Source: Caulobacteraceae bacterium
GTDB taxonomy: Bacteria; Pseudomonadota; Alphaproteobacteria; Caulobacterales; Caulobacteraceae
Assembly (NCBI GenBank): GCA_019748095.1
Contig: JAIEQA010000032.1
Location: forward strand, 1-64,000
Direction: 5' to 3'
DNA: 64,000 bases
Part shown: positions 9,852 through 19,387 of the stretch, one piece after another
Layout: every line of letters starts with the position of its first letter
Position numbering within the stretch: position 1 is the first letter of the stretch
Program-made: the position numbers and the translations under genes
The notes under the pieces: generated by a model
What the model was told of the DNA's origin: nothing
Seen by the model: the letters and a program-made list of their open reading frames with translations, nothing else
Database searches by the model: none

Positions 9852-10731
9852 CGAGAACGCGGGGGTCGGCGGTCAAGGCCGCCGGCTCCCGCAGCGCCAG
9901 CGCGTCCCAGTCCAGATCGGGCCGGGGCGCGTGGGCGGCAGCCAGAACCGCCCGCAGCTCAGCCGCAGATGCAAGACTGGCCACCACCGCGGTGACAGAC
10001 GGCAGGCCGAGGCAATAGGCCAGGGCCGCCTGCATCGGGTCGATCCGCGCTTCAGCCAGAAGACGGCGGGTGCGCGACAGGGCGACCCCGTGACCTGCCA
10101 GATGGGGGGGCAGATTCTCGCGATTGGTGAACAACAGGCCACGGGCGAAGACCGACGAAACCTGCACTTCCACGCCGAGGCCCGCCAATTCGTCGAGCAC
10201 ACCGCCGCTGGCGGGGCGCTGGTCCAGAAGATTGCAGGGCATTTGCACCACATCCGGCTGGAACCGGCGCGCCAGGGCCACCGGCCCGTCCTCGAGGGTT
10301 GAGACAAAGCCGATGCGACGGTACAGGCCGCGATCCTTCAGCGCCCGCATCCGATCCCACAGGGCCCGACCTTCGGCCCCCGCCAGATCACTGGCGCAGG
10401 ACGCCAGCAACACATCGCCCCTTGGCAGCCCCAGACGTTCAAGGGATCGCCGTGCACGCGCCTCGACCCGGTCCAGCCCATCCGCAAGGGACAGTGTGCG
10501 GACCGACACCGAAAAGGGCGACGGAAACGGCCAGGCCTGCCCCAACAGACGCTCACCGTCACCGTTCGGCCGGGTGGCGATCCGCGTCACTCCGGCATCA
10601 GCCCCGGTCTGGAGCAGGGCGCGCATGGCCTCCTCACGCGCCCCGGCCGGCGCGGGCACGGCCCGTTCCGGCTCCGTCACAACGGCCAGGGCCAGCCGGT
10701 CGGCAGGCGAGGAGGAAAATCCAGATTTCAC
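9835..10731 (-). CDS. Aldo/keto reductase-like protein lacking the catalytic tetrad
   Basis: The 298-residue protein has the length and pattern of an aldo/keto reductase TIM barrel. Recognisable pieces are GERLLGQAW (the usual YGxSExxLG loop), SLERLGLPRGDVLLA, MRALKDRGLYRRIGFVS, QPDVVQMPCNLLDQR and AALAYCLGLPSVTAVVA. The expected catalytic Asp, Tyr, Lys and His all seem replaced: the DTAxxYG loop reads IATRPNG, and the HxP/D strand reads DVLLASCASDL. It may therefore bind a nucleotide without reducing a carbonyl, or have another role. The start is GTG at 10731, with a GAGG-type ribosome-binding site just upstream. Its 3' end overlaps the convergent btuB. Confidence 0.75.
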   Translation of the reverse strand: MKSGFSSSPADRLALAVVTEPERAVPAPAGAREEAMRALLQTGADAGVTRIATRPNGDGERLLGQAWPFPSPFSVSVRTLSLADGLDRVEARARRSLERLGLPRGDVLLASCASDLAGAEGRALWDRMRALKDRGLYRRIGFVSTLEDGPVALARRFQPDVVQMPCNLLDQRPASGGVLDELAGLGVEVQVSSVFARGLLFTNRENLPPHLAGHGVALSRTRRLLAEARIDPMQAALAYCLGLPSVTAVVASLASAAELRAVLAAAHAPRPDLDWDALALREPAALTADPRVLVSTAA

Positions 10732-10919
10732 GCCCTCATGGTGAAGCCGAAAGTTTAAGGGAGGCTGACGGAGACCCTACCGTTTCGTTACCGGGCGAAC
10801 CGCGGTTGTCGGACGGACCAGCCGGTTTGCGAGCGCCACAAGCCTTGCCTTACCGCGATTTCACTTGAGCCCCAGGGCGTTCGGACCGACGTTCCGGCCG
10901 AACCTTGGGAGCCGCCGTC

Positions 10920-11447
10920 ATGATCCGCATGCTCAGCCTCGCCGCCGCCCTTGCGATCCTGCCGCTCTCGAGCGCGCTGGCTGCTGACCCCCGGACGGCT
11001 TCGGAAGCCGCCATCGAGACGGCCGCGAAAGCCTTTGAGGCCCGCATGGAGGCGTTTGGCGAACAGGCCGAGCGCATCCAGGGCGACCGCAGCCTGACCG
11101 AAGCCCAACGCGAGGCGCGAATTGCGGCGCTGTGGCAGGACTACGCCCCGGAGGTCTCCGCCTTCACCGCCGAAATCAGCAGCCACGCCAGCCAGATCGC
11201 CCAGCAGGCCCTCGCCAATATTGATGTCGAAGCGCTGGTGGCGGATGCGATGAACAACCCCGAGGTCCAGTCGGCCTTGCGCGCCGCCCCGATCCTCGCC
11301 GGGGGGGTGGCAGCCAACGGGGCCTGGGCCGCGCAGGACCCGGAACAGATGATCACCTATGGGCTGATCGCCCAGTACGCCCTCGATCAGGCGGCAGATG
11401 CCGTCGACGAGGCGGTCACGGGCACGGCCCCCGACAAGGACGAATAG
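10920..11447 (+). CDS. Exported protein of unknown function
   Basis: I do not recognise this family. The ATG at 10920 gives MIRMLSLAAALAILPLSSALA, a standard signal peptide with a likely cleavage after ALA, so the product should be periplasmic. The ORF-track start (a TTG five codons upstream) is less likely. The mature part, about 155 residues, is rich in Ala and Glu and mostly helical in appearance (KAFEARMEAFGEQAERI, EAQREARIAALWQDY). There is no cysteine and no clear catalytic motif. It is convergent with the ubiH-type gene, with 12 bases between the two coding ends. Nothing in its context points to a job. Confidence 0.8.
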   Translation: MIRMLSLAAALAILPLSSALAADPRTASEAAIETAAKAFEARMEAFGEQAERIQGDRSLTEAQREARIAALWQDYAPEVSAFTAEISSHASQIAQQALANIDVEALVADAMNNPEVQSALRAAPILAGGVAANGAWAAQDPEQMITYGLIAQYALDQAADAVDEAVTGTAPDKDE

Positions 11448-11459
11448 GTCAGACCGGCG

Positions 11460-12713
11460 TCAGACCGCCTCACCCCGCAGCAGCCGGGGCAGTTCGCCGG
11501 TCGCCCCTCCGGCCTCGCGCATGAAGGCCCGGCGCAGGGGACCCAGACGATTAACCGCGGCCATTCCCAGATCCCGCGCCAGCCTGACCGGGGCGAAATC
11601 GTTGGAAAACAGCCGGACAAAGCCGTCAAATCCGGCCGCCAGAGCCAGAATGTCGAACCGGCGCCACCGGGCATAGCGCGCCAGTACCAGATCCGAGCCG
11701 ATGTCCTCGCCCAGCCGCATCGCCTCGATCAGCACCTCGGCCAGCGCAGCGGCGTCCTTCAAACCCATATTAAGCCCCTGACCGGCGACCGGATGGACGC
11801 CATGGGCGGCGTCCCCGATCAGGGCCGTGCGGGGCCCTGTCAGGCGCGTCGCCAGTTCGAGGCTGAGCGGATAGACAAAACGCGGACCCTCCGGCGTCGC
11901 CCCGTCCAGAAACTCGCCGAACCGGCGCGACAGATGGGCCTGAAACGCCTCGTCTGACGCCACACCGAGGGCCTGGGCCGCGCGGGTACTCTCGGTCCAG
12001 ACCAGGCTGGCGCGCCGGTCGGTCAGGGGCAGGATGGCGAACGGGCCGCCGGGCAGGAAATACTCGTGGGCGACATTGCCGTGGTCGCGACCCAGCCGCA
12101 CCGTCGCCACCACCCCGGACTGGCCATAGGCCCAGCCCACGGTCTCGATCCCGGCCGCCTTACGCACTGCTGACCCCCGGCCCTCGGCCCCGATCACCAC
12201 GGGCGCGGCCAGAACCGTACCATCCGCCAGGGTCACGCGCGCCGCCGCCCCTGTCGTCTCGACCGCGACCACCGACCCGGGAGTCCGCAGATCGATCCCC
12301 GACACGGTCAGGGCGTCAGCGAGGGCGACGCGGATCTGGCGGTTCTCGACCAGATAGCCCAGCGGCTCGCCCCCGTTCGCGTCGCCGATCTCGTTCGCGT
12401 CAAAGCGCAGAAAGGCCGACGAGGCGGGTTTGGACGCCGCACCCGGCCGCCGACCGTCGGTCACGAGGATATGATCCATCCGGCAGGCATGGGGGCGCAG
12501 CGCCTCGCCCAGCCCCAGCGCATCCAGCATGCGGAAGGTCGACCAGGCGATCGCCGTCGATCGCCCGTCAAAGGTCGCGGCCAACTGTGCCTCGAAAGGC
12601 TGGGGGTCGATCAGGGCCACCCGCAACCCTCCCTGCGCCGCCGCAAGGGCAAAGGTCGCCCCGGCAAGGCCGGCACCGGCGATGATCACGTCATGGGTAT
12701 GGGGACCGCTCAT
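11460..12713 (-). CDS. UbiH/UbiF/COQ6-family FAD-dependent monooxygenase
   Basis: Class A flavoprotein hydroxylase, most likely for a ring hydroxylation in ubiquinone synthesis. The N-terminal Rossmann motif is [19 protein letters not shown]. The UbiH-family DGRSTAIA segment and the second FAD motif [20 protein letters not shown] followed by [14 protein letters not shown] are all intact. I prefer the ATG at 12713 (MSGPHTH), which puts the dinucleotide fold at residue 7. The ORF track uses a GTG ten codons upstream. The exact ring position (UbiH, UbiF, UbiI, UbiL or UbiM type) cannot be assigned from sequence reading. It is divergent from ftsK. Confidence 0.87.
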   Translation of the reverse strand: MSGPHTHDVIIAGAGLAGATFALAAAQGGLRVALIDPQPFEAQLAATFDGRSTAIAWSTFRMLDALGLGEALRPHACRMDHILVTDGRRPGAASKPASSAFLRFDANEIGDANGGEPLGYLVENRQIRVALADALTVSGIDLRTPGSVVAVETTGAAARVTLADGTVLAAPVVIGAEGRGSAVRKAAGIETVGWAYGQSGVVATVRLGRDHGNVAHEYFLPGGPFAILPLTDRRASLVWTESTRAAQALGVASDEAFQAHLSRRFGEFLDGATPEGPRFVYPLSLELATRLTGPRTALIGDAAHGVHPVAGQGLNMGLKDAAALAEVLIEAMRLGEDIGSDLVLARYARWRRFDILALAAGFDGFVRLFSNDFAPVRLARDLGMAAVNRLGPLRRAFMREAGGATGELPRLLRGEAV

Positions 12714-12853
12714 GGCAGGCTTGTCGCGCCGTCTCGCAGACACGTCCAGTGCGGAGGGGTCGCAGCCTGTTTTCGTTCGGCCCTGTCGGGGCTGGTAAAC
12801 AGCCCCTTAACCCTGAACGGGCAGACTGGGCAGCCGTTCGTCCGGAGCCGTCC

Positions 12854-15271
12854 ATGTCCGCAGCCCTCGCCATTGGCCAGCGTGCCCTTCTGGGGGCCCG
12901 CCTGCTGTGGGATGCGCCCTTCCTCGTGCGCTTCCGGGGGGTGCTGCAGGCGCTTCTGGCCACCCTGCTGACCGTCGCCCTGGTGTCGTGGAACCCGACC
13001 GATCCCAGCCTGAACGCCGCCTCCTCCAGCGCCGCTACCAACTGGCTGGGCACCAACGGGGCCCTGTTCGCCGATCTGTTCATGCAGTCGCTGGGTCTCG
13101 CCGCATGGCCGGCCGCAGCCCTGACCGCCGCTTTCGGACTGGCCGCCGCGATCGGCGACGCCCTGCAACAACGGCTGAAACCCACGCCCCTGAAGGCCCT
13201 GGCCGCCAGCGGTGGTGTGCTCAGCCTGTCCGCCGCCCTGTCCGCCCTCGCCGCCCCCACGGCCTGGCCCCTCGCAGCCGGGCTTGGCGGCCTGTGGGGA
13301 GATGCCGTCATCGGTATGGTCGAGGCCGCCTTCCGCGCCCTGCAGATTCCCGGAGGCGGGATCATCGGCGGCCTCGCCTTCCTCGCGCTGGGCCTGTGGG
13401 CCTGTGGCTTCGCCGTCGGCCTGCGGACCGCCGACCTCGGCGAGGCCGTCGCCTGGGCCTCGAGCCTGCGTCGCATACCCGTCGACACGGCCTCGTCCCC
13501 GGTCCGCCGTCGCCCGGCCCGCCCCGAACCCGAAATCGCCGCACGCCCGGCCGGCCGAAAGCCCCCCCGTCTCGAACTGCCCGAGGATGACGCCGGGGGC
13601 GACGCTGCGGCCGATGCGACGCCGCCCTGGGACACCGCGGTGCCCGAAGTCCCCGTGTCCCGCCCTGCCGCAGCCCCGGAACCGCGCGTCGCCGCCGTCA
13701 AGCCGCCCAGGACTTCGAAGAAGGCGGTGGCCGACGATCAGGCCGTGTTCGACTTCGTCCGGCCCGAGGGCGATTTCTCCCTGCCGCCCCTGGCCATGTT
13801 GGCCAAGCCCCAGGCCCGGGTCGGCATGGTCGACGAGACCGCCCTGAAACAGAACGCCAAGATGCTGGAGGGCGTGCTGGCCGAGTTCGGGGTCAAGGGC
13901 GTGATCGACCAGATCCGCCCCGGCCCGGTGGTAACCCTTTACGAACTGGTGCCCGCCCCCGGCGTCAAACACGGCCGGGTCGTGGCCCTGTCCGACGACA
14001 TCGCCCGGTCCATGTCGGCCCGCGCCTGCCGGATCTCGGTGGTGCCCAACCGCAACGCCATCGGCATAGAACTGCCCAATCTGAAGCGCGAGACCGTCTA
14101 TCTGCGCGACCTGCTGGCCTCGGCCGAATACGGCAAGCCGGCCCACCTGCTGCCGCTGGCGCTGGGCGAGACCATCGGCGGCGAGCCCTATGTCGCCGAC
14201 CTCGCACGCATGCCTCACCTGCTGATCGCCGGCACCACCGGCTCGGGCAAGTCGGTCGGGGTCAACGCCATGATCCTGTCAATCCTTTATCGCCTGTCTC
14301 CGGCCGAGTGCCGTTTCATCATGATCGACCCCAAGATGCTGGAACTGTCGGTCTATGACGGTATCCCGCACCTGCTGGCCCCGGTCGTCACCGATCCGAA
14401 GAAGGCCGTCGTGGCTCTGAAATGGACTGTGCGCGAGATGGAGGACCGCTATCGCCGCATGTCCAAGCTCGGGGTGCGCAACGTCGCCAGCTACAACGAG
14501 CGCGCCATCGAGGCCCAGAAAAAGGGCGAGCATTTCGAACGCACGGTCCAGACCGGCTTCGACGACCAGGGCCGCCCGGTCTACGAGAGCGAGAAGATCC
14601 GCCCCGAGCCCATGCCCTATCTTGTCGTGGTCATGGACGAGATGGCCGACCTGATGCTGGTCGCCGGCAAGGACGTGGAAGGCGCGGTCCAGCGTCTGGC
14701 CCAGATGGCCCGGGCCGCCGGCATCCATCTGATCATGGCCACCCAGCGCCCCTCGGTCGATGTCATCACCGGCACCATCAAGGCCAATTTCCCGACCCGG
14801 ATCAGCTTCCAGGTCACGTCCAAGATCGACAGCCGCACCATCCTCGGCGAACAGGGCGGCGAGCAGCTGCTGGGCCAGGGCGACATGCTCTACATGGCCG
14901 GCGGCGGGCGGATCACCCGCCTGCACGGCCCCTTCGTGACCGATCAGGAGGTCGAGGAGGTATGCAAACATCTGCGCGCCCAGGCCGAACCCGACTATCT
15001 GGATCTGATCACCGATGACCCGGACGGTGACGGCGACAATGCCATGGACGAAGGTGGGGGCGGCACCTCGGGTGACGACCTCTATGACCGGGCCGTGGCG
15101 GTGGTCACCCGCGACCGCAAGGCCTCGACCAGCTACGTCCAGCGCCGCCTCCAGATCGGCTACAACCGCGCCGCCTCCCTGATCGAGCGGATGGAACAGG
15201 AAGGCGTGGTCAGCCCCGCCAACCATGCGGGCAAGCGTGACGTTCTCGCGGGACCACCACCGGTGGGGTGA
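12854..15271 (+). CDS. ftsK: DNA translocase FtsK
   Basis: Septum-anchored motor that pumps chromosome ends across the division plane and activates XerCD at dif. I start at ATG 12854 ([20 protein letters not shown]), giving 805 residues; the ORF track extends 35 codons upstream without support. The N-terminus has about four membrane helices ([20 protein letters not shown] and others). A Pro/Ala-rich linker of roughly 100 residues follows. The motor carries Walker [13 protein letters not shown] near residue 460 and Walker [13 protein letters not shown] near 590. The C-terminal winged-helix gamma domain ([20 protein letters not shown]) reads KOPS. The linker is short compared with E. coli FtsK, as is usual in alphaproteobacteria. 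Confidence 0.96.
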   Translation: MSAALAIGQRALLGARLLWDAPFLVRFRGVLQALLATLLTVALVSWNPTDPSLNAASSSAATNWLGTNGALFADLFMQSLGLAAWPAAALTAAFGLAAAIGDALQQRLKPTPLKALAASGGVLSLSAALSALAAPTAWPLAAGLGGLWGDAVIGMVEAAFRALQIPGGGIIGGLAFLALGLWACGFAVGLRTADLGEAVAWASSLRRIPVDTASSPVRRRPARPEPEIAARPAGRKPPRLELPEDDAGGDAAADATPPWDTAVPEVPVSRPAAAPEPRVAAVKPPRTSKKAVADDQAVFDFVRPEGDFSLPPLAMLAKPQARVGMVDETALKQNAKMLEGVLAEFGVKGVIDQIRPGPVVTLYELVPAPGVKHGRVVALSDDIARSMSARACRISVVPNRNAIGIELPNLKRETVYLRDLLASAEYGKPAHLLPLALGETIGGEPYVADLARMPHLLIAGTTGSGKSVGVNAMILSILYRLSPAECRFIMIDPKMLELSVYDGIPHLLAPVVTDPKKAVVALKWTVREMEDRYRRMSKLGVRNVASYNERAIEAQKKGEHFERTVQTGFDDQGRPVYESEKIRPEPMPYLVVVMDEMADLMLVAGKDVEGAVQRLAQMARAAGIHLIMATQRPSVDVITGTIKANFPTRISFQVTSKIDSRTILGEQGGEQLLGQGDMLYMAGGGRITRLHGPFVTDQEVEEVCKHLRAQAEPDYLDLITDDPDGDGDNAMDEGGGGTSGDDLYDRAVAVVTRDRKASTSYVQRRLQIGYNRAASLIERMEQEGVVSPANHAGKRDVLAGPPPVG

Positions 15272-15434
15272 TCATCGCTCGCTGACCGGAACCCCCGGAG
15301 CTGAACGAGGCTTCATCCTGCCGCCGGAATATGGTCAGGGTCGCGTCATCGGCGCGCCGTGCTGACGCTTCAGACTGGCAGTCTCCAAACCGTCCCGCCC
15401 TCCAGCCTGTTCGGAGGCTGACGAAGGAAGAAGA

Positions 15435-16076
15435 ATGATCATGACCCTGTCCCGCAGAACGCTCGGCTTCGGCCTTCTGGCAGTTGCCGGCCTCGCTGCC
15501 TTGCCGGCCACCGCCCAGACGGCCCTTTCCGCAGAGGACCGCGCCACCCTGGCCCAGGCCCAGACCTATCTGCAGGCCCTGACCTCGGCCCAGGGCACCT
15601 TCATCGAAACCGGCGCGGGCGGCCAGCGCCGTCAGGGTCGCTTCTGGCTGCAGCGGCCCGGCAAGATGCGGTTCGAATACACCGACCCGGCGGGTCTGCT
15701 GGTGGTTTCCGACGGCAACAACGTCAAACGCTATGATCCGCGCCTGAACGTCTTCCGTCAGGTGCCCCTGGGAGCCACGCCCCTGTCGACCTTTCTGGCC
15801 CGCAATGTCCGCCTCGATCAGGGTGTCCGGATTGACCGGGTCACGCGGATGGCATCAGGGGCCTTCGCCCTGACGGTGCGGGACGGCGGCCGCCCCAATG
15901 ACGGCTCGGTCGTCCTGGCCTTCTCCGGCTCCCCCCTCAGGCTTCAGGAATGGACGATCACGGATGCCCAGGGGGCCCGGACGCGGACACAGCTGACGGC
16001 CCTGACCCCGGCGTCCGGCCTGGCCCCCAGCCTCTTCCAGCTGAGCGACCCCACGCGACGCCCCGGGAGAAACTGA
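15435..16076 (+). CDS. lolA: Outer-membrane lipoprotein carrier protein LolA
   Basis: Periplasmic chaperone that carries lipoproteins from LolCDE to the outer membrane. The start ATG at 15435 is preceded by GAAGGAAGAAGA, a strong ribosome-binding site. The first 28 residues form a Sec signal peptide (TLGFGLLAVAGLAALPATAQ, cleavage near TAQ). The mature half shows LolA features: QGTFIE, GRFWLQRPGKMRFEYTDPAG, LLVVSDGNNVKRYDP and the LSTFLA segment. Total length is 213 residues, usual for the family. It lies 163 bases after ftsK on the same strand, an arrangement I recall from Caulobacter relatives. The gap shows no feature I can name. Confidence 0.93.
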   Translation: MIMTLSRRTLGFGLLAVAGLAALPATAQTALSAEDRATLAQAQTYLQALTSAQGTFIETGAGGQRRQGRFWLQRPGKMRFEYTDPAGLLVVSDGNNVKRYDPRLNVFRQVPLGATPLSTFLARNVRLDQGVRIDRVTRMASGAFALTVRDGGRPNDGSVVLAFSGSPLRLQEWTITDAQGARTRTQLTALTPASGLAPSLFQLSDPTRRPGRN

Positions 16077-16164
16077 CGTCTTCATGAAGAGTCAACCGTG
16101 TTCGGAAAATCACACGCAAACTCTCAATTTCTGAATTTGACCTTTTCTGTGAAGCGTGTCACCT

Positions 16165-16270
16165 AGGCCACAGAGTGACGCTGTCGCTCCTTGCGCCGGC
16201 GGACGTCATCCCCCCCGACGACGTCGCAAGACAAGGCCCCTTCCCCCGGCGTTTACGCCGGGGGTTTTTT
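16165..16270 (+). ncRNA. Candidate small RNA with a C7 loop, ending at an intrinsic terminator
   Basis: The 276-base gap between lolA and xthA holds an AT-richer stretch (16100-16165). This is followed by a hairpin whose arms are CTTGCG + GACGTC (16190-16195, 16202-16207) and GACGTCGCAAG (16220-16230), with a bulge on the 5' side. Its apical loop carries seven consecutive C residues (16210-16216). A perfect terminator follows 12 bases later. A weak TTGACC (about 16138) could be a -35 box, but the spacing to TAGGCC is poor. The region could instead be only the lolA 3' UTR. The 5' end given is a guess. Confidence 0.35.
16243..16270 (+). terminator. Intrinsic terminator after lolA / candidate small RNA
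   Basis: CCCCCGGCG (16243-16251) pairs perfectly over 9 bases with CGCCGGGGG (16256-16264) around a TTTA loop. It is followed by six T residues (16265-16270). This is the clearest Rho-independent terminator in the window and ends plus-strand transcription ahead of xthA. Confidence 0.92.
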
Positions 16271-16352
16271 CTGGCCGGTTGTGCGCTATCGCTCGCCGCC
16301 CCGGGCCATTTCCGGGCCTTCAGGCCTGCCCCTTCCCCGCTTGCGAGAGACC

Positions 16353-17147
16353 ATGCTCCGTGTCGCCACCTGGAACATCAACTCCGTTCGCCTGCGCATC
16401 GACCAGGTCGCGCGGTTCGTGGCCGAGGGGGGAATCGATGTCCTGTGCCTGCAGGAGATCAAATGTCTCGAGGATCAATTCCCCCGCAACGCCTTCGCCG
16501 ACATGGGCCTGCCGCATCTGAAAATCGCCGGCCAGAAGGGCTGGCACGGCGTCGCCATTGCCTCGCGTCTGCCGCTTGAACCCTCGGAGACCTTCCAGTC
16601 GTGCAAACTGGGTCACGCCCGCTGCGTGTCCGCCCGGATCGCCGGGGTCGACATACAGAATTTCTATATCCCCGCAGGCGGCGATGTGCCGGATCGCGTC
16701 CTGAACCCCAAGTTCGATCACAAGATGGACTTCTACGAACAGCTGACCACGACCGTGGCCGCCCAGGACCGGTCCCGGCCGCTGCTGATGTGCGGCGATT
16801 TCAACATCGCGCCGTCCGAGTTCGACGTGTGGAACCACCGCTACATGTCGAAAATCGTCAGCCACACCCCGATTGAGGTCGAGACCCTGAACCGGCTCCA
16901 GGCCGCCGGAGCCTTCGCCGACGTCGTCCGCGATGCCTATCCCGAGCCACAGAAACTGGCGTCGTGGTGGAGCTACCGTGCCGAGGACTTCCGCAAGTCC
17001 GCCCGCGGCCTGCGCCTCGACCACATCTGGACCTCTCCGGGCCTGAGCCCGGCCGTCATCCCCGGGTCCGCCACCATCCACGAGCCGGTCCGGGCTTGGG
17101 AACAACCCAGCGACCACTGCCCGATCACGGTCGATCTGAACGTCTGA
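16353..17147 (+). CDS. xthA: Exodeoxyribonuclease III / AP endonuclease
   Basis: Mg-dependent AP endonuclease of base excision repair with 3'-phosphatase and 3'-5' exonuclease activity. From ATG 16353 the protein starts MLRVATWNINSVRLRIDQV, the canonical ExoIII N-terminus. It continues with LCLQEIKC (metal-binding Glu), GWHGVAIASR, LLMCGDFNIAP (catalytic Asp/Asn) and RLDHIW plus SDHCPI (catalytic His) at the C-terminus. The length is 264 residues, normal. The ORF-track start at 16191 reads through the terminator hairpin upstream and is not credible. The gene is convergent with the SLC13-type permease, 9 bases away. Confidence 0.95.
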   Translation: MLRVATWNINSVRLRIDQVARFVAEGGIDVLCLQEIKCLEDQFPRNAFADMGLPHLKIAGQKGWHGVAIASRLPLEPSETFQSCKLGHARCVSARIAGVDIQNFYIPAGGDVPDRVLNPKFDHKMDFYEQLTTTVAAQDRSRPLLMCGDFNIAPSEFDVWNHRYMSKIVSHTPIEVETLNRLQAAGAFADVVRDAYPEPQKLASWWSYRAEDFRKSARGLRLDHIWTSPGLSPAVIPGSATIHEPVRAWEQPSDHCPITVDLNV

Positions 17148-17156
17148 GCAGGCGGT

Positions 17157-18455
17157 CTAGAAGGGGAAGAAGACCGGGATGGCGATCATGGCCGCCACCC
17201 AGGTCACGAGATTCAGCGGGACGCCGATGCGCACGAAATCCATGTAGCTGTAGCCTCCCAGCTGGAAGACGATGACATTGGTCTGATAGCCGAACGGCGT
17301 GGCGAAGGCGGCAGAGGCGGCCATCATCACCCCGACAAGAAAGGGCCGGGGATCCACGCCCAAACTCTCGGCCAGGGCCACCGCCACCGGCGTGATGAGA
17401 ACCGCCACCGCCGCATTGGACAACAGTTCCGTGGCGAACAGGGTCACGCCATACAGGATGATCAGCGCGGCCAGCGGGCCCCATGGCCGGATCACGTCGA
17501 TCAGCAATCCGGTTCCGGCTGTGGCCAGCCCCGTTACCTGGATCGACAGCCCCACCACCACCATACCGGCGATCAGCAGCAGCACCTCGGGGCGCAGTCC
17601 TGCATAGGCTTCGTCGGCCGTGATGACGCCGAGGAGGATCAGGGCGACGGCCCCGGCAAAGGCTGCCGCAGCGATCGGCGCCAGACCCAGCCCGGCGGAC
17701 ACCACCACTGCGACGAAAACCAGCAGGGCAAGGGTCGCCTTGCGCGGATCAAAGGGCCGATCAGCGGCCGCAAACAGGGCGGCGTCCCCCAACAGCCCGT
17801 CCCCGGTCTGTCCATGAGTCGGCGGCCCCGGAGCGGCGTCAGCCTGTTCGCCCAGCAACCGCCCGCCCACGAGATACAGATACAGGCCGCCAAACCCTGC
17901 GATCACCAGCGCGACGGGGGTGATCTCGAACAGTCCGAACACAGGCTGGCCCGCATTGCGCGCCATGTCGTTGACCAGCAGATTGGTCGCCGTTCCAATC
18001 AGCGTACAGGCCCCGCCCATGATGGTGATGTAGCTGAGCGGGATCAGATAGCGTTTCGGCGAGACATTCAGCGACGTGGCTACGTCCTTGATGACCGGCG
18101 CAGCGAGCACAACGATCGGGGTGTTGTTGAGAAAGGCCGAGGCCCCGCCGCATCCGATCATCACCAGCCACAGTCCTGCCGCGCCGATCCGCGCGCACAG
18201 GCGGGTCGCCTGACGGATCAGCAGACCCAGCAGGCCCGAGATTTCGATCGCATAGGCAATCACGAACAGCCCGGCCAGGGCAATGACCGCCGGGCTGGCA
18301 AAGGCACCCTGCACCTCGACCGGCCGAATAACGCCGAGGACCAGCAGCAGGGCGGCTGCGGCAAGGGCGGCCACATCCGGGCGGACACGGCCGTGGACAA
18401 GGACGCCGACCACGCCGACCAGAATGACCAGGGCCGCGATCTGTTCGAAGCTCAT
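17157..18455 (-). CDS. SLC13 / ArsB-NhaD superfamily permease
   Basis: Integral inner-membrane ion-coupled anion transporter of 432 residues with about 10-12 hydrophobic segments. Two inverted-repeat signature loops of the DASS/SLC13 superfamily are visible: FLNNTPIVVLAAP with IGTATNLLVND in the first half, and LLSNAAVAVLITPVA with FGYQTNVIVF in the second. The central TrkA-C (RCK) domains found in many bacterial SLC13 members of about 600 residues are missing. In their place is a short Gly/Pro/Ala-rich loop near residue 210. Substrates could be dicarboxylate, sulfate or phosphate; the sequence does not decide. It stands between xthA and a divergent lipoprotein gene. Confidence 0.85.
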   Translation of the reverse strand: MSFEQIAALVILVGVVGVLVHGRVRPDVAALAAAALLLVLGVIRPVEVQGAFASPAVIALAGLFVIAYAIEISGLLGLLIRQATRLCARIGAAGLWLVMIGCGGASAFLNNTPIVVLAAPVIKDVATSLNVSPKRYLIPLSYITIMGGACTLIGTATNLLVNDMARNAGQPVFGLFEITPVALVIAGFGGLYLYLVGGRLLGEQADAAPGPPTHGQTGDGLLGDAALFAAADRPFDPRKATLALLVFVAVVVSAGLGLAPIAAAAFAGAVALILLGVITADEAYAGLRPEVLLLIAGMVVVGLSIQVTGLATAGTGLLIDVIRPWGPLAALIILYGVTLFATELLSNAAVAVLITPVAVALAESLGVDPRPFLVGVMMAASAAFATPFGYQTNVIVFQLGGYSYMDFVRIGVPLNLVTWVAAMIAIPVFFPF

Positions 18456-18543
18456 GCGCCCTGCAGACGCTGCTGTGGCCTCAAGGTCAACCTTTTCCGC
18501 CAGTCACCCTGCATCCGGGTCTCCCGCGTGCTAGCGTTCGGCC

Positions 18544-19380
18544 ATGAACGGATCGGTCGAGAGTTTCAGCCGCCCGCTCGTCGTGCTGGCGGCGTCCGGG
18601 CTCCTCCTGACAGCCTGCGGCCGGGCAGAACCGGACCGACCGCGGGTCGAGGTGCCGCCACCCGTCGTGGCACCGGCCGCGCCCCTGCCCGTCCCGGTCA
18701 TCACTACCCTTGATCGCAGGGCACTGCTGGACGCCTTGCGGCTGGCGGCGTCGAACCATGCGGCCGGGGCGCGGTCCGAAGGACCGGACGCCCTTGTCGG
18801 CAAACGGTTCTCTGTTTCGCTGGCCTTCGGCTGCGAGGGGCCCCAACCCGTGGTCGAAGGCCAGGCCGAAGGGCTTGCGCGATGGTCATGGGCACCGGAA
18901 CGCCGCGCGATCCGGTTGTCGATGACCCCCGGCGACTGGACCCGGTCGGCCTTGGTCGACGGAACCGGGTGGGAGGCGGTCGAGGGCTTCTGGATCGCCC
19001 GGCCCTGGCTGGAGGGACCGGGGTGTCCGGCCCCGATCACCGACCCGCTCACCAGCGAGCAGGACCCGGCCTCACCCCAGACTGCCGGGCTTGCCGCCGT
19101 GTTCGAAACCGGCGGCTCACGCCTGGAACGACGGGATGGACGCGCCTACGCCGTTTCAGTCCGGCCGGACGGGGCGGCAGAAGCCGTGACACCTCCTCCG
19201 GACGGATATCGGCTGCGGCTTCAGGGCCGGATCGGGGCCTTTCCCGATGGCCGCGCCATCCGCTGCCGTTCAGCGGGCCCAGACCAGCGGCCTGTCTGTA
19301 TCGCGGCCGTCCGGCTGGACCGCGTTGCTTTTGAAGAGGCCGAGGGCTCAAGCCTCGCCGAATGGCGGGTGGGCGGATAA
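18544..19380 (+). CDS. Putative lipoprotein of unknown function
   Basis: The 278-residue product begins with a lipoprotein signal (PLVVLAASGLLLTACG), with lipobox LTAC and modified Cys near residue 25. Asp is absent at +2, so outer-membrane sorting is plausible. A Pro-rich tether follows (VEVPPPVVAPAAPLPVPV). The globular part has two further cysteines in FGCEGPQP and EGPGCPAP, and another pair in AIRCRSAGPDQRPVCIAAVRLDRVAFE near the C-terminus, which could form disulfides. I do not recognise the fold. It is convergent with cenR, with 7 bases between the coding ends. Confidence 0.8.
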   Translation: MNGSVESFSRPLVVLAASGLLLTACGRAEPDRPRVEVPPPVVAPAAPLPVPVITTLDRRALLDALRLAASNHAAGARSEGPDALVGKRFSVSLAFGCEGPQPVVEGQAEGLARWSWAPERRAIRLSMTPGDWTRSALVDGTGWEAVEGFWIARPWLEGPGCPAPITDPLTSEQDPASPQTAGLAAVFETGGSRLERRDGRAYAVSVRPDGAAEAVTPPPDGYRLRLQGRIGAFPDGRAIRCRSAGPDQRPVCIAAVRLDRVAFEEAEGSSLAEWRVGG

Positions 19381-19387
19381 ACCGACC

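Noticed and set aside
12710-14218. 502-residue minus-strand ORF
   Set aside because: Antisense to ftsK, including its membrane and linker regions; no recognisable domain.
16077-16200. EcfG/SigT-type promoter for the candidate small RNA
   Set aside because: GGAAAA occurs but no CGTT at the right spacing; only a poor sigma-70-like arrangement is visible.
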